From Paucimonas sp. (GTDB lineage: Bacteria; Pseudomonadota; Gammaproteobacteria; Pseudomonadales; Pseudomonadaceae), in assembly GCA_031253995.1 (NCBI GenBank), contig JAIRVG010000025.1:1-47076 (forward strand): a stretch of DNA of 47,076 nucleotides. Reading direction: 5' to 3'. A program made the translations under genes and the position numbers. Under the pieces are notes generated by a model. That model was not told the origin of the DNA. It saw only the letters and a list, made by a program, of their open reading frames with translations, and did not search any database. Positions 16,641-26,012 of the stretch are shown here, piece by piece (within the stretch, counting starts at the first letter, position 1; each line of letters begins with the position of its first letter).

Positions 16641-19079
16641 TCAGAAGTCATAGGTCAGCCGCGTGTAGTAATACCCTCCGGTAAACCCGTACGGTGAATA
16701 CGCCCCGTAGCCCTTGGTCATGGTCTTGCTGCTCGGGTTCTGCCGCTCCGGGTAGACATCGAACAGGTTCTTCGCCCCCACTGCCAGGTTCAGCCCCTTG
16801 GTCAGCTGGTAACCCAGGTCCAGGTCGGTGATCCAGCGCGCCTTGTACACCCGGTCCAGCGAACGGTCGCTGGCATCGTTGACCTCACGGTACGAGCCAT
16901 AGCGGGTCAGCCCCAGGTTGACGCTGTAGCGATCCAGCCGCCAGGTGCCGCCCAGGATCAGCTTGGTCTTGGGCTGCACCCCGGTGATGAAGTTGCGCGC
17001 CTGGCGGTTCATCAGCTCGTAGTTGGTGCCGAGGATGGTCACGCCTTGCTTGTAGTCGAGGATCTCGGTGTCGTTCCAGTTCCACGCTGCCGTCCATTTC
17101 ACGCTGCCGAAGCCGTCCAGGTCCTGGTCGTAGTTGCCCACCAGGTCGACACCCTTGGTCCGGGTGTCGGCGCCGTTGGTGAAGTACTGCCCCCCGGAGG
17201 TGGAGTCGATGCCGTTGGCGATCAGGGTCTGGGTGACCTCGGGGCCGAGCAGGGTACCGGTGAGGGTGATGCGGTCGCGCACGTTGATCACGTAGGCGTC
17301 GGCGGTGAACGACAGCCGGTCGCTGGGCTGGAACGTCAGGCCGAGGCTGTAGTTGCTCGACTTCTCCGGCTTCAGCGGCTCGGCACCCAGGGCCTGGGCC
17401 GCCGCCGAATCCACCGGCAGCACGCCATAGTTGATCGACTGGTACACCCCGTTGACCACGCCATAGGTGGTGGAGCGCGCACTGAACAGGCTGTTGGCCA
17501 GGGACGGTGCGCGGAAGCCGTTGCTCACGGTGGCCCGCAGCGCCAGTTGTGGAGTGAATTCGTAGCGGGTGCTGAGCTTGCCGCTGCGGGTCGCGCCGAT
17601 GCCATGGTCGTAGTGCTCGTAGCGCAGCGCGGTGCCGACATACCACTGCGGCAACGGGTTGAAGCCCAGGTCGACATAGCTGGCGACGCTGTTGCGGTGG
17701 GTGCTGCCGGCCTCCGCGGGGGAGATGCCGTTGGTCACCTGTGCCCCCGACGCGGCACATTGTCCCGGCGCCCGGCAGTAGCCACCGTCGGCCCAGCTGG
17801 CCCAGTCGCCGTCTTCCACTTCATAGCCGTCGCGGCGCTGCTCCAGGCCCCAGGACAAATCCAGCGGCTTGCTCAGGCCAACCTCGAAGGTGCGATGCAG
17901 GTCGAGGTTGCTGGTCAGCTGGCTGGCGATCCAGGTGCCGGAGGTGAAGTGGTTCGGCGTGGCTTCGCCCAAGGACGGGTTCTGGTTGTTCCAGGTGCCC
18001 TGTTCGGCCTCGTTGCGCCCGTAGGTGCTGGACAGGTCCCAGTCCCATGCGCCCACCAGGCCCTTGGCGCCGAAGGCCGCCTGGAAGTCGTGTTCCTCGA
18101 TGTACCAGGTCGGCGTGTAGCCGGAGGGCCGGCCGTTGGGCCCGGTGGTGATGGTGTTGACGATGGTCGGCAGGCGGAAGTTCTGCCCCTGTTCGGCCTT
18201 GCGGTACGACCAGGTGCTGAAGGAGTACAGGCTGAGGTCGTCCTGCAGCGGCAGCTCGGCGTTGTAGCCCAGGGTCAGCAGGTTGATCTTCGGCGTGCCG
18301 TAGCCGCCATAGGTGACCTTGCCGGCTTTCTCGTGGGCTTCGGCGGTGCTGTAGCCGTTGGCGCTGGCCTTGTTGTCGTCGTTCTGGCTGCGGGCATCCA
18401 GCGCAAGCTGCAGCACGCCGTCGCTGCCCAGCTCGAAGCCCTTGTTCAGGCTCTGTTGCACGGTCTGCTTCTTGCCGTCGTAGCCTTGGCCGACGTTGGT
18501 CACCGCGGTGCCGCTGGTGTCGGCCTTGAGGATCACGTTGATTACCCCGGCGATGGCGTCGGAGCCGTATTGCGCGGCGGCACCGTCGCGCAGCACCTCG
18601 ACATGGTCGATGGCGCTGATGGGGATCAGGTCGAGGTCGGCCGGGGCGGCGCCGGCGTTGATCCCGCTGATGTTCAGGGTGGCGCTGGTGTGGCGGCGCT
18701 TGCCGTTGACCAGCACCAGCACCTGCGCCGCGTTCAGCCCGCGCAGGCTCGGTGCGCGGGCCATGCCGCTGGCGTCCCAGCCGGTCTTTTCCGGCAGGGT
18801 GAAGGAGGCCACGGTGGCGCTGAGGGCTTCCATCAGGCCGGGCTTGCCGGTGGCCTGAAGTTGCTTGGCACTGATCACGTCGATCGGTGCCGGGCTGCTG
18901 GTGACGGTGCGTTTCTCGCTGCCGCGGCTACCGGTGACGATCACGGTGTCCAGGCGCGAGCTGTCGCTGGCGGGTTCGGCGGCGAGCACGGGGAAATTCA
19001 GGCCGGCGAGCAGCGCGGCACCCAACAGCGGGGTGCGCGCCGTCGCCGCCGGCCAACGGGCGGGACGGGCAGTGTTCAA
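16641..19079 (-). CDS. TonB-dependent outer-membrane receptor
   Basis: An 812-residue receptor if started at the TTG at 19079. After the signal peptide (hydrophobic ALLAGLNFPVLAAEPA) come the TonB box region (LDTVIVTGSRGS), a plug domain (SLRGLNAAQVLVLVNGKRRH ... VEVLRDGAAAQYGSDAIAGV) and a long beta-barrel ending in GGYYYTRLTYDF with a terminal Phe. The TTG was chosen because it follows an AGGA site and begins the signal peptide; no ATG does this. It is the last gene of an operon with an exported RidA and an exported amine oxidase. Its ligand is unknown; the context points to an amine or amino-acid derivative rather than a siderophore. Confidence 0.88.
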   Translation of the reverse strand: MNTARPARWPAATARTPLLGAALLAGLNFPVLAAEPASDSSRLDTVIVTGSRGSEKRTVTSSPAPIDVISAKQLQATGKPGLMEALSATVASFTLPEKTGWDASGMARAPSLRGLNAAQVLVLVNGKRRHTSATLNISGINAGAAPADLDLIPISAIDHVEVLRDGAAAQYGSDAIAGVINVILKADTSGTAVTNVGQGYDGKKQTVQQSLNKGFELGSDGVLQLALDARSQNDDNKASANGYSTAEAHEKAGKVTYGGYGTPKINLLTLGYNAELPLQDDLSLYSFSTWSYRKAEQGQNFRLPTIVNTITTGPNGRPSGYTPTWYIEEHDFQAAFGAKGLVGAWDWDLSSTYGRNEAEQGTWNNQNPSLGEATPNHFTSGTWIASQLTSNLDLHRTFEVGLSKPLDLSWGLEQRRDGYEVEDGDWASWADGGYCRAPGQCAASGAQVTNGISPAEAGSTHRNSVASYVDLGFNPLPQWYVGTALRYEHYDHGIGATRSGKLSTRYEFTPQLALRATVSNGFRAPSLANSLFSARSTTYGVVNGVYQSINYGVLPVDSAAAQALGAEPLKPEKSSNYSLGLTFQPSDRLSFTADAYVINVRDRITLTGTLLGPEVTQTLIANGIDSTSGGQYFTNGADTRTKGVDLVGNYDQDLDGFGSVKWTAAWNWNDTEILDYKQGVTILGTNYELMNRQARNFITGVQPKTKLILGGTWRLDRYSVNLGLTRYGSYREVNDASDRSLDRVYKARWITDLDLGYQLTKGLNLAVGAKNLFDVYPERQNPSSKTMTKGYGAYSPYGFTGGYYYTRLTYDF

Positions 19080-19122
19080 GGCAGATATTCCTGTTCTGGT
19101 TAGGTCCGGGGGCAGTCCCGGT

Positions 19123-19623
19123 TCATGGCGCCTTGGCGGCGATGGCTTCGATTTCCACCAGCGCGCCGGGCAGCGGCAGGGCCACCACCTGCAAGGCGGT
19201 GCGGGTCGGTTTGTGCGGCTGTTCGGCGGTGGCGAAGAAGCGTGTGTAGGCGGCCTGCAGGCCGGCGAAGTCGAGGCTGTTGCCCTTGGCCGGATCACCG
19301 ACCAGGAACACCCGCAACTGCACGATGTCGCCCAGGTCCAGGCCCTGGGCCTGGAGAATCCCGCGCAGCTTGGTCAGCACCGAGAACGCCTGGGTCTCGG
19401 TGTTGCCGTAGGCGGCGATGCTGCCCTTGGGCGCCTTGGGATCGGCGACATCCGGCAGGGTGCCGCTGATGAAGATCAGCTGCGCCGAGGCTGGCACCTT
19501 CACCACCTGCGAGATGGGGAAGTTCGAACCCGGCGGGTCGATGCGCTGGATGCTCTCGGCATGGGCGGTGTTCAGGGTCAGGCTCATCAGGGCTCCGAGG
19601 GCCAGGCTGGTGGTCTTGTTCAT
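19123..19623 (-). CDS. Exported RidA family enamine/imine deaminase
   Basis: A 166-residue RidA/YjgF protein with a Sec signal peptide (MNKTTSLALGALMSLTLNTAHA), unusual because RidA is normally cytoplasmic. The mature part has the family features: PPGSNFPISQVVKVP, LIFISGTLPD, the LTKLRGILQAQGLDLGDIVQ helix, and the closing ALVEIEAIAAKA. RidA hydrolyses reactive imines and enamines to keto-acid plus ammonia. It lies between the flavin amine oxidase gene (21 bases upstream) and the TonB receptor. An oxidase that produces imines in the periplasm would make such an enzyme useful. The substrate-binding Arg expected late in the chain appears in KPTRTALQV. Confidence 0.88.
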   Translation of the reverse strand: MNKTTSLALGALMSLTLNTAHAESIQRIDPPGSNFPISQVVKVPASAQLIFISGTLPDVADPKAPKGSIAAYGNTETQAFSVLTKLRGILQAQGLDLGDIVQLRVFLVGDPAKGNSLDFAGLQAAYTRFFATAEQPHKPTRTALQVVALPLPGALVEIEAIAAKAP

Positions 19624-19643
19624 GGGACGTTCCTTGTCGGGGT

Positions 19644-21224
19644 TCAGGCGGCGGCAACGCCGGAGTGGGGCTGGCTGGCGTGTTGGGCGATCAGGCCGAC
19701 CACCCGCCGCGCCGATTCGGCGGCGCTGTTCTGCCAGATGCCGACACCGCCATGGGCCAGGGCGTCGCTGGCCAGCCAGGTGCGGCCTTGCGGCTGGTTG
19801 AGGATGTCGTAGCCCGGCTGGGCCACCTCGTCGTGGACGATCCACGGGCTTTCGCTGAAGGGAATCTTCGACCAGTTCACCGCCACCGGCCGGCCCAGCT
19901 TGTGCGAGTGCCCCGGGTGCAGGGATTCCACGGCGGCGCGGGACGAGGCGATCTGCGCCTGCCACGGCTTGGCGGCGAAGCCTTCGGCCACCTCGCCATT
20001 GTTGTAGGTCGCCACCAGCACGCCCTGGGCGCTGTTGAGCCGGTCGCTCGGGTACCACAGGGTGCGCGCCTCGTGGTTGATATAGGAGAGCCCGCCGTAG
20101 ATCTGGAAGTCGGTTTCCCAGAAGCGCGGCGACTGCCAGGCCACCTTGTTGGCCTTGTCGCCCTGGGCCAGGCCGAGGGCGTTCTTGAAGGCCGGGGTGA
20201 AGTTGCTGTCGAGCTTGCGCAGCAGCGGCAGGGGCAGGGCGACCACGGCGTAGTCGGCGTCCTCGGTGTGCTCGCGACCGGTCAGGCGATCGCGCCACAC
20301 CACCCGGCTGCCGCGTTCGGAGGTCTGGATGGAGCGAACCTCGGCATTGAGCTGTACCGCGTCCTTGACCTGGCGGTAGAAGGCCTTGGGGATCTGGTCC
20401 ATGCCGCCCACCGGCTGGAACATGGTCGAGGAAAACTCCGGGATCTCGTCGAACACCAGCGGCAGCAGCAGGTTGCTGTCCAGCAGGCGCTTGAGCGCCA
20501 CCGGGTCGCGTTGCACCGGCGTCTGGTCGCCGGCGCCGGCGAAGCGGGTGTAGCCGGAGCGCACCGAGCCGCGGTACTGGCGGTCGTCGTTGAGGTCGCC
20601 ATAGACCTTGAGGAAATCCAGCAGCGCCTTGCGCTCGCCGGCATCCAGTTCCTGGTCGAGGCTGTTGCGCTGCACGCTGCGGGTCAGCAGTTCGCTGAGG
20701 TGGCCGCGGGTGTCGTTGACCGCCTGGCGCAGCAGTAGCGGCGGTTGCGCCAGGTCCGGCTGGGCCAGGGCGTTGCGGCTGCTGTTGACCAGCACCTGCA
20801 GCTCCACGCCGAGTTCGCGGCAGTAGCCGAGGATGGTCAGGTGATGGCTGGGCAGGCGTGCGGCGCCGGCATTGAAGAACAGGCCGTCGTCGAACTCCAC
20901 GGTCTGCCGGCTGCCGTCGTTGTGTTCGATGCGATCGCCATTGCGCAGGGTCCAGACGCGACCGCCGATGCGCTCGCGGGCTTCCAGCACTTTCACTTCG
21001 AAGCCGGCCTTGCGCAGTTCGTAGGCGGACACCAGGCCGCTGATGCCTGCGCCGACGATCAGTACGCGCTTGCCGTTGCCGGCGCGGCTGGCCAGGTTGA
21101 GGGGTTCGAAGGTCGCCGCCCGGACGTCGCCGGGCAAGCCGAGGGCGGACAGGCCGCCGAGTGCCGCCGAATAGCCGCCGAGGGCGGCGAGGCGGGTGAC
21201 CAGGTCTCTACGGGTGAGCCCCAT
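19644..21224 (-). CDS. Tat-exported flavin monoamine/L-amino-acid oxidase
   Basis: A 526-residue FAD oxidase. It begins MGLTRRDLVTRLAALGG, a twin-arginine (Tat) export signal with the cleavage zone near residue 36. The FAD-binding Rossmann motif is RVLIVGAGISGLVSAYEL (GxGxxG at 58-63), with Glu81 and RIGGRVW following. The C-terminal half has the amine-oxidase substrate domain (FQPVGGMDQIPKAF ... YGGLSYINHEARTLWYPS). It should oxidise a primary amine or amino acid to an imine with release of peroxide. Folded export by Tat fits a FAD protein. AAGGAGA precedes the ATG at 21224. First gene of the operon with RidA and the TonB receptor. Substrate is unknown. Confidence 0.87.
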   Translation of the reverse strand: MGLTRRDLVTRLAALGGYSAALGGLSALGLPGDVRAATFEPLNLASRAGNGKRVLIVGAGISGLVSAYELRKAGFEVKVLEARERIGGRVWTLRNGDRIEHNDGSRQTVEFDDGLFFNAGAARLPSHHLTILGYCRELGVELQVLVNSSRNALAQPDLAQPPLLLRQAVNDTRGHLSELLTRSVQRNSLDQELDAGERKALLDFLKVYGDLNDDRQYRGSVRSGYTRFAGAGDQTPVQRDPVALKRLLDSNLLLPLVFDEIPEFSSTMFQPVGGMDQIPKAFYRQVKDAVQLNAEVRSIQTSERGSRVVWRDRLTGREHTEDADYAVVALPLPLLRKLDSNFTPAFKNALGLAQGDKANKVAWQSPRFWETDFQIYGGLSYINHEARTLWYPSDRLNSAQGVLVATYNNGEVAEGFAAKPWQAQIASSRAAVESLHPGHSHKLGRPVAVNWSKIPFSESPWIVHDEVAQPGYDILNQPQGRTWLASDALAHGGVGIWQNSAAESARRVVGLIAQHASQPHSGVAAA

Positions 21225-21458
21225 GTCGCATTCTCCTTGAGGTCGGAATTTCGGCATTCCGCGCACAGCCAGGGAGCACCCGCGACAGCGGGGAGAAACG
21301 AGGGCGGGCGAGCCCTCTGGCGGCGGCGAAAATCCATGTGCCTCCACCAGGTCGGGGTCGGTAAAGCGAACATAAGCGTCTGAAAGGCGCTTGTGAAAGG
21401 CTTTTTGGTTCTAAGTTAATTATCAGTAAATGACATAAAGACAGTTTTCAAAATGCAA

Positions 21459-22361
21459 TCAAGCTATTTTGTGGCTGTCCAGTCGCTGTGCCGAGACGGT
21501 GCCGAACAAGTCCACCGGCTCCTGCAGGTTGCCCAGGTAGCGCGGGTGGAACAGCCACAGGTCGACCTGGGGCTTGAAGTCGCTGACGTTCAGTACGTCC
21601 AGCTGGTCGCGGTGCTTGCTCAGCGCCAGCAGCGGTTCGGGCACAAGGCCCAGGCCCTGGCCGTTGGCGACCAGGCCCAGTTGCAGCTCGGTGCCGAAGG
21701 TTTCCAGGTTGATCTGCAGCGACAGCCCCTGTTCGCTCAGCGCCCGTTGCAGGCCGGCGCGGAAGCCGCAGCCGTCGGGGTTGAGGACCCAGCCGTGCAG
21801 GTAGCAGTCCTTGAGCTTGTAGCTGCGCCTGGTGGCGCTGCCCTTGGCCGCCACCACCCGCAGTTGCATGCGCCCGATGGAGCGGCTGGTGATGCCTTCG
21901 GGGAAGATCTTGCCGGTGGGGAAGAGGGCGGCGGCGGCGTCGAGGTCGCCGTTTTCCATGCGTGCGATCAGCGAGCTGCCCCAGCCGCTGACCACCTGGG
22001 TGCGCAGCTCCGGGTAGGCCTGGCGGATCTGCGCCAGGGCGTCCAGCAGGACCACGTCGCCGAGGGTCTGCGGCACGCCCAGGCGCAGGGTGCCGCTGGG
22101 GGCGCCGTCGCTGGCCACCAGCTCGCGCAGGGTGTCGATCTCCCGCAGGATCGCCTTGCACTGCTCGTAGACCCGCCAGCCCATGGGGGTGGGCTTGAGC
22201 GGCTTGGTGTTGCGGTCGAGCAGGTTGGCGCCCAGGTCTTCCTCGAAATTCTGCACCCGCCGGGTGATCGCAGGCTGGGTCAACTGCAAGGCCTCGGCGG
22301 CGAGATTGGTCGACTGGCAGCGGATGACGGCGACGAAGGCGTCCATGTCATCGATCTTCAT
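21459..22361 (-). CDS. LysR family transcriptional regulator
   Basis: A 300-residue LysR regulator. The N-terminus (MKIDDMDAFVAVIRCQSTNL) carries the winged helix with LQLTQPAITRRVQNFEEDLG; the effector domain follows. It is transcribed in the same direction as the amine oxidase operon and ends 234 bases upstream of it. The gap is AT-rich (ATTATCAGTAAATGACATAA near 21420) and includes a small AAGCG/CGCTT inverted repeat at 21374-21392. It is the likely regulator of the oxidase-RidA-TonB operon, by position only. Confidence 0.85.
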   Translation of the reverse strand: MKIDDMDAFVAVIRCQSTNLAAEALQLTQPAITRRVQNFEEDLGANLLDRNTKPLKPTPMGWRVYEQCKAILREIDTLRELVASDGAPSGTLRLGVPQTLGDVVLLDALAQIRQAYPELRTQVVSGWGSSLIARMENGDLDAAAALFPTGKIFPEGITSRSIGRMQLRVVAAKGSATRRSYKLKDCYLHGWVLNPDGCGFRAGLQRALSEQGLSLQINLETFGTELQLGLVANGQGLGLVPEPLLALSKHRDQLDVLNVSDFKPQVDLWLFHPRYLGNLQEPVDLFGTVSAQRLDSHKIA

Positions 22362-22445
22362 ATTCGCTTCTCACATAGTGTCGGGCGGGGAAATGTCTTT
22401 GCAGAATAATCCTTCCGACACGGTTTTGCAGGTGGGAATCTGCGC

Positions 22446-23048
22446 TTACCAGAACTTCCACCAGGCTCCTTTGCCCAGGTGCTCGATCATCTTCATCTGT
22501 TCGCCCAGCACGGCGATCACCTGCTCATTGCGCGGATTCTGCACCTGGTAGATACCCAGCGCCTCGCTGAACGCCGTGTGAGCGGCACGCAGGTTGTCCT
22601 GCTGCAGGTGTGCCAGGCCCAGGGAGGCGAGGCAGGCGCTGACCGGTTCGAGGTCGTCGGGGGTGTCTTCGCGGTAGACCTGCACCGCACGCTCCAGCAA
22701 CTGCGCCGCCTCGCCGATGCGGCCCTGCTTGAGGTAGCAGTTGCCGAGGGTCTGCAGGCTCTGGCCGACCAGTTGGTGGCTGGGGGAGAACAGGTGTTCG
22801 CGGGTGCTGAGGACTTCGAGGTAGAGTGCCTCGGCTTCGTCATGCCGCTGCTGTGCCCAGCGCAGCCCGGCGAGGCCGTCACGCAACAGGGCGAGGCTGG
22901 CGGGGTCGAAGCCGTCGACGCTCTCGGCCAGGCTCAGGGCTTCGTGGAAACAGTGCTCCGCTTCATCCAGGTAACCGTGGTTCCGGTAATGCACGGCCTG
23001 TTCGTTGAGAGCCATGACGCGTGCGTTGTCGAAGGCGGTGCTGAGCAT
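22446..23048 (-). CDS. Tetratricopeptide repeat protein
   Basis: A 200-residue cytoplasmic protein made of TPR helical hairpins. Repeats include ALNEQAVHYRNHGYLDEAEH, LQTLGNCYLKQGRIGEAAQL and LASLGLAHLQQDNLRAAHTA. About four to five units are present, the full length of the protein. It has no signal peptide and ends KGAWWKFW. TPR proteins bind partner proteins; no enzymatic role is expected. AAGGGA precedes the ATG. The gene stands alone between LysR and the divergent GNAT gene. Confidence 0.82.
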   Translation of the reverse strand: MLSTAFDNARVMALNEQAVHYRNHGYLDEAEHCFHEALSLAESVDGFDPASLALLRDGLAGLRWAQQRHDEAEALYLEVLSTREHLFSPSHQLVGQSLQTLGNCYLKQGRIGEAAQLLERAVQVYREDTPDDLEPVSACLASLGLAHLQQDNLRAAHTAFSEALGIYQVQNPRNEQVIAVLGEQMKMIEHLGKGAWWKFW

Positions 23049-23165
23049 GGGACGTCCCTTGAGGATGCCTGGCGGCGGCCGTTATTGTTTTTGGAATGTG
23101 CGGATTTAATGGGAGGTTTCCGTGGTGGGTCAAGCAAATCCCGGCTTTTTTCATGGCTTATTGAC

Positions 23166-23681
23166 ATGAGTTCGGTGGATGTTCGCATCGAGGTGCCGGG
23201 CGAGAGGGATATCGCCGCCGTGGTGGACTTCGTCATGCAGGCGCGGGCACGGATCTTCCCGATGCTGGCGGATGCACCGATGCCGGCGGACCTGGCGGAT
23301 TTCGCCGGGCATTACCTGATGCCGGGGGCGGGGCGGTTCCTGATTGCACGGGAGGGTGGGCGGATCGTCGCGGCGATCGGGTATCTGCACTATGACCATC
23401 GCTTCGCCCAGCTCGACTATCGCGGGCGGCGGGTGGTGGAGGTGGTGCGGTTGTTCGTCGAGCCGGAGTATCGGCGCGGCGGCCTGGGGCGGCGGTTGTA
23501 CGAGGCGTTGCAGGACATGGCGCGGGAGGACGGGGTCGAGGTGCTTTACCTGCATACCCATCCGTTTTTGCCGGGGGCGATCGCGTTCTGGGAGCGATTG
23601 GGGTTCGTGGTGGTGGATGTGGAAGATGATCCGGTGTGGCGGACAACCCATATGCAAAAGCCGATCACGAACCTTGTGTGA
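23166..23681 (+). CDS. GNAT family N-acetyltransferase
   Basis: A 171-residue acetyltransferase. The acetyl-CoA-binding signature is VVRLFVEPEYRRGGLGRRLY (R-x-x-G-x-G/A form), with the beta-strand VLYLHTHPFLPGAIAFWERLGF typical of the fold. The target is unknown. No obvious ribosome site precedes the ATG at 23166. The stop codon lies inside a perfect REP-like hairpin, so the last few residues (ITNLV) are partly set by that palindrome. The 117-base gap separates it from the divergent TPR gene. Confidence 0.82.
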   Translation: MSSVDVRIEVPGERDIAAVVDFVMQARARIFPMLADAPMPADLADFAGHYLMPGAGRFLIAREGGRIVAAIGYLHYDHRFAQLDYRGRRVVEVVRLFVEPEYRRGGLGRRLYEALQDMAREDGVEVLYLHTHPFLPGAIAFWERLGFVVVDVEDDPVWRTTHMQKPITNLV

Positions 23682-23705
23682 GCGGGTAAACCCGCTCACA
23701 CAAGG
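23672..23705. terminator. REP-like palindrome overlapping the GNAT stop codon
   Basis: CCTTGTGTGAGCGGG and CCCGCTCACACAAGG make a 15-bp perfect stem with a TAAA loop. The GNAT stop TGA (23679-23681) is in the left arm. It looks like a REP variant (GTGTGAGCGGG for GTGGGAGCGGG) and may act as the transcript end for the convergent genes. Confidence 0.75.
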
Positions 23706-23737
23706 GGCTGCGTCACGCACTCGATCTTTGTCAGGGT

Positions 23738-24169
23738 TCAGCGCGAGGTCAGTTCGCGCTCGATGATCTTCGCCAGCCGTTCCCCGGCCCGCGGATTGAG
23801 CCCGTCCGGTACCGCCGGCGTGGCGGCCTCGCCCACCTGGATCAGCATGACCATGCCCATGGACACATGGGGACTGCACTGGATGCCATAGAACCCCGGC
23901 ACCTCGAACTTCACTTCCAGCGCCTGGTTGATCTTGCCCTTGAACGGCTCGGCCCCGGCCGGCAGCAGGCCGTCGAGGGTGGCGGCGTTGTGTCCGCTCT
24001 GGGTCGGCAGGAAGCGCACGCTGTCGCCGGGCTGCAGGTGCAGGTAGTCCGGCTCGTAGACCATGGCGCCACTGGCGCCGCGGTTGAGCATCTTCACTTC
24101 ATGGACCTCGGCCAATGCAGCCGGGCTGAACAGCATGGCCAGCAAAGCCAGCCGGGGTAACGCTCGCAT
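23738..24169 (-). CDS. Pseudoazurin (type I blue copper protein)
   Basis: A 143-residue periplasmic cupredoxin. The signal peptide is MRALPRLALLAMLFSPAALA. The copper ligands are His60 (SGHNA), Cys98, His101 and Met106 in CSPHVSMGMVMLIQVG, with the pseudoazurin spacing C-x2-H-x4-M. An ordinary pseudoazurin carries electrons to nitrite or nitrous-oxide reductases or to other periplasmic enzymes. Here it begins only 20 bases after the ATPase of an ABC importer whose operon is led by a cobalamin riboswitch. That position is unusual and suggests a redox step connected with cofactor or metal uptake. Copper-binding residues are complete. Confidence 0.88.
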   Translation of the reverse strand: MRALPRLALLAMLFSPAALAEVHEVKMLNRGASGAMVYEPDYLHLQPGDSVRFLPTQSGHNAATLDGLLPAGAEPFKGKINQALEVKFEVPGFYGIQCSPHVSMGMVMLIQVGEAATPAVPDGLNPRAGERLAKIIERELTSR

Positions 24170-24189
24170 GCAACTACCTCGAACAGCAA

Positions 24190-24975
24190 TCAACGCGGAC
24201 GCAGGCGCAGGTAGCGGCTGCCGTCCAGCGGGTCTTCGATGAAATGGCCGTGCACGCCGAAGGTGTCGTGCAGGTGTTGCGGGGTCAGTACGTCGAGCGG
24301 CGCGCCGAGGGCGACCAGGCGGCCGCGGTCCATCAGCGCCAGGCGGTCGCAGCCGAGGGCCTGGTTGAGGTCGTGCAGGGCGATCAGGGTCGTCACCGGC
24401 AGGGCCTGGACCAGGGCGAGGATGCCCAGTTGCTGCTGGATATCCAGGTGGTTGGTCGGCTCGTCGAGCAGCAGGATGCGCGGCTGCTGGGCCAAGGCAC
24501 GGGCGATGTGCACGCGCTGGCGTTCGCCGCCGGACAGGCTGTGCCACAGCCGTTGTGCCAGGTGTGCCATGCCCACCGCCTGCAAGGCCTGGTCGACGAT
24601 CGCATCATCCGCGGCGCTCCACGGCGACAGCGCCGACAGCCACGGCGTGCGCCCGAGCTCCACGGCATCGCGTACGCGCAGGGCGTCGTCGGTACTGGCC
24701 TGCTGTTCCACCACCGCCAGCTGGCGCGCCACCTCGCGGCGCCGCAGCCGGTGCATGGGTTCGCCGTTGAGGCGGACTTCGCCGCTGTGGGGGCGCAACA
24801 AGCCTGCCAGCAGCCTGAGCAGGGTGGACTTGCCCGAGCCGTTCGGCCCGACGATGCCCAGGGTTTCCCCGGGGCGCACCTGCAAGCTCACTTCGCCGAG
24901 CAGCGTCGTGCCCTTGACCTGGTAACCGAGGCCGCTGCATTCGAGCGCGGCGGTGTGCTGGTCGAAGGCGTTCAT
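24190..24975 (-). CDS. ABC importer ATP-binding protein (BtuD/FecE type)
   Basis: A 261-residue ATPase. Walker A is GPNGSGKS (residues 43-50), the signature is [15 protein letters not shown], and Walker B is [13 protein letters not shown], with the switch His in [11 protein letters not shown]. It belongs to the iron-siderophore/haem/cobalamin importer group. The ATG overlaps the permease stop (ATGA), the hallmark of a coupled operon. The cobalamin riboswitch upstream of the operon makes a corrinoid the leading candidate substrate. Confidence 0.9.
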   Translation of the reverse strand: MNAFDQHTAALECSGLGYQVKGTTLLGEVSLQVRPGETLGIVGPNGSGKSTLLRLLAGLLRPHSGEVRLNGEPMHRLRRREVARQLAVVEQQASTDDALRVRDAVELGRTPWLSALSPWSAADDAIVDQALQAVGMAHLAQRLWHSLSGGERQRVHIARALAQQPRILLLDEPTNHLDIQQQLGILALVQALPVTTLIALHDLNQALGCDRLALMDRGRLVALGAPLDVLTPQHLHDTFGVHGHFIEDPLDGSRYLRLRPR

Positions 24976-26012
24976 CGTGGACGTTGCCCCCGGATCAGGA
25001 TCAAGGCGAACACCGGCGCACCGACCAGGGCGGTGATCACCCCGATGGGCAGCACCTGCCCCTTGAGCAGGGTGCGCGACAGCACGTCGGCGGCCATCAG
25101 GAACAGCGCCCCGCACAGCGCGCTCAACGGCAGCAGGCGGGTGTGCCGCGGCCCGCTCAGCAGGCGCACGGCATGGGGAATCACCAGGCCGACGAAGCCG
25201 ATGGAGCCGACGATGGACACCAGCACCGCGGTCATCAGTGCCGCGCAGGCCACCAGCAGCATGCGCACCCGGCGCACCGCAATGCCCAGGGCGGCCGCCG
25301 AGTCGCTGCCGAAGGTGAAGGCATCCAGGGCGCGGCGATGCCACAGGCACACCAGCAAGCCCAGCAGCACCACCGGCAGCGCCAGCCACACCGCCGGCCA
25401 GCGGATTCCGCTGAGGTTGCCCAGCAACCAGAACATCAGGCCGCGGGCCTGTTCGGCGCTGGCCGAGGCGGTGATGAGGAAGGAGGTCAGGGCGTTGAAC
25501 AGCTGCGAGCCGGCGATTCCGGCGAGGATGATCTGGCCGTTGCTGCCGCTGCCACGGGCACTGCGGGCGAGCAGGGTGACCAGGGCGAAGGCACCGAGGG
25601 CACCAAGGAAGGCGCCGCCGGACATGCTCAGCATGCCCGCGCCGACCCCGAGCAGGGTCACCAGCACGGCGCCGGTCGAGGCCCCGGCGGAAATCCCCAG
25701 CAGGTAGGGATCGGCCAGCGGGTTGCGCAGCAGTGCCTGCAGCACCGCGCCCGCCGTCGCCAGCCCGGCACCACAGGCTCCGGCCACCAGGGCGCGGGGC
25801 AGGCGGTAGTTCCAGATGATGCCTTCGTCGATGGGGTCGAGCAGGTGCCCGGCATTCCACAGCTTGTTGCCCAGCACCTCCAGCACCACGGACAGGCCGA
25901 GGCGGGTCTCGCCGATGCTGGCGGCGGCGATCACCGCCAGGCCCAGCAGGGCGCCGACCCACAGGGCGTGCACCAGCGAGCGCAGGGCGAGACGGGCGAC
26001 GGCGTGCGGCAT
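24972..26012 (-). CDS. ABC importer permease (BtuC/FecCD family)
   Basis: A 346-residue membrane protein of the FecCD/BtuC family with about ten helices. Typical stretches are [36 protein letters not shown] and [14 protein letters not shown]. The start ATG shares a base with the binding-protein stop codon (TGATG), and its own stop overlaps the ATPase start, so binding protein, permease and ATPase are translated in step. Substrate as for the operon: probably a corrinoid. Confidence 0.9.
   Translation of the reverse strand: MPHAVARLALRSLVHALWVGALLGLAVIAAASIGETRLGLSVVLEVLGNKLWNAGHLLDPIDEGIIWNYRLPRALVAGACGAGLATAGAVLQALLRNPLADPYLLGISAGASTGAVLVTLLGVGAGMLSMSGGAFLGALGAFALVTLLARSARGSGSNGQIILAGIAGSQLFNALTSFLITASASAEQARGLMFWLLGNLSGIRWPAVWLALPVVLLGLLVCLWHRRALDAFTFGSDSAAALGIAVRRVRMLLVACAALMTAVLVSIVGSIGFVGLVIPHAVRLLSGPRHTRLLPLSALCGALFLMAADVLSRTLLKGQVLPIGVITALVGAPVFALILIRGQRPR

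Noticed and set aside
17046..19103. 685-codon open frame antisense to the TonB receptor
   Set aside because: Composition (Gly, Ala, Val, His rich) and lack of motifs mark it as a shadow of the receptor gene.
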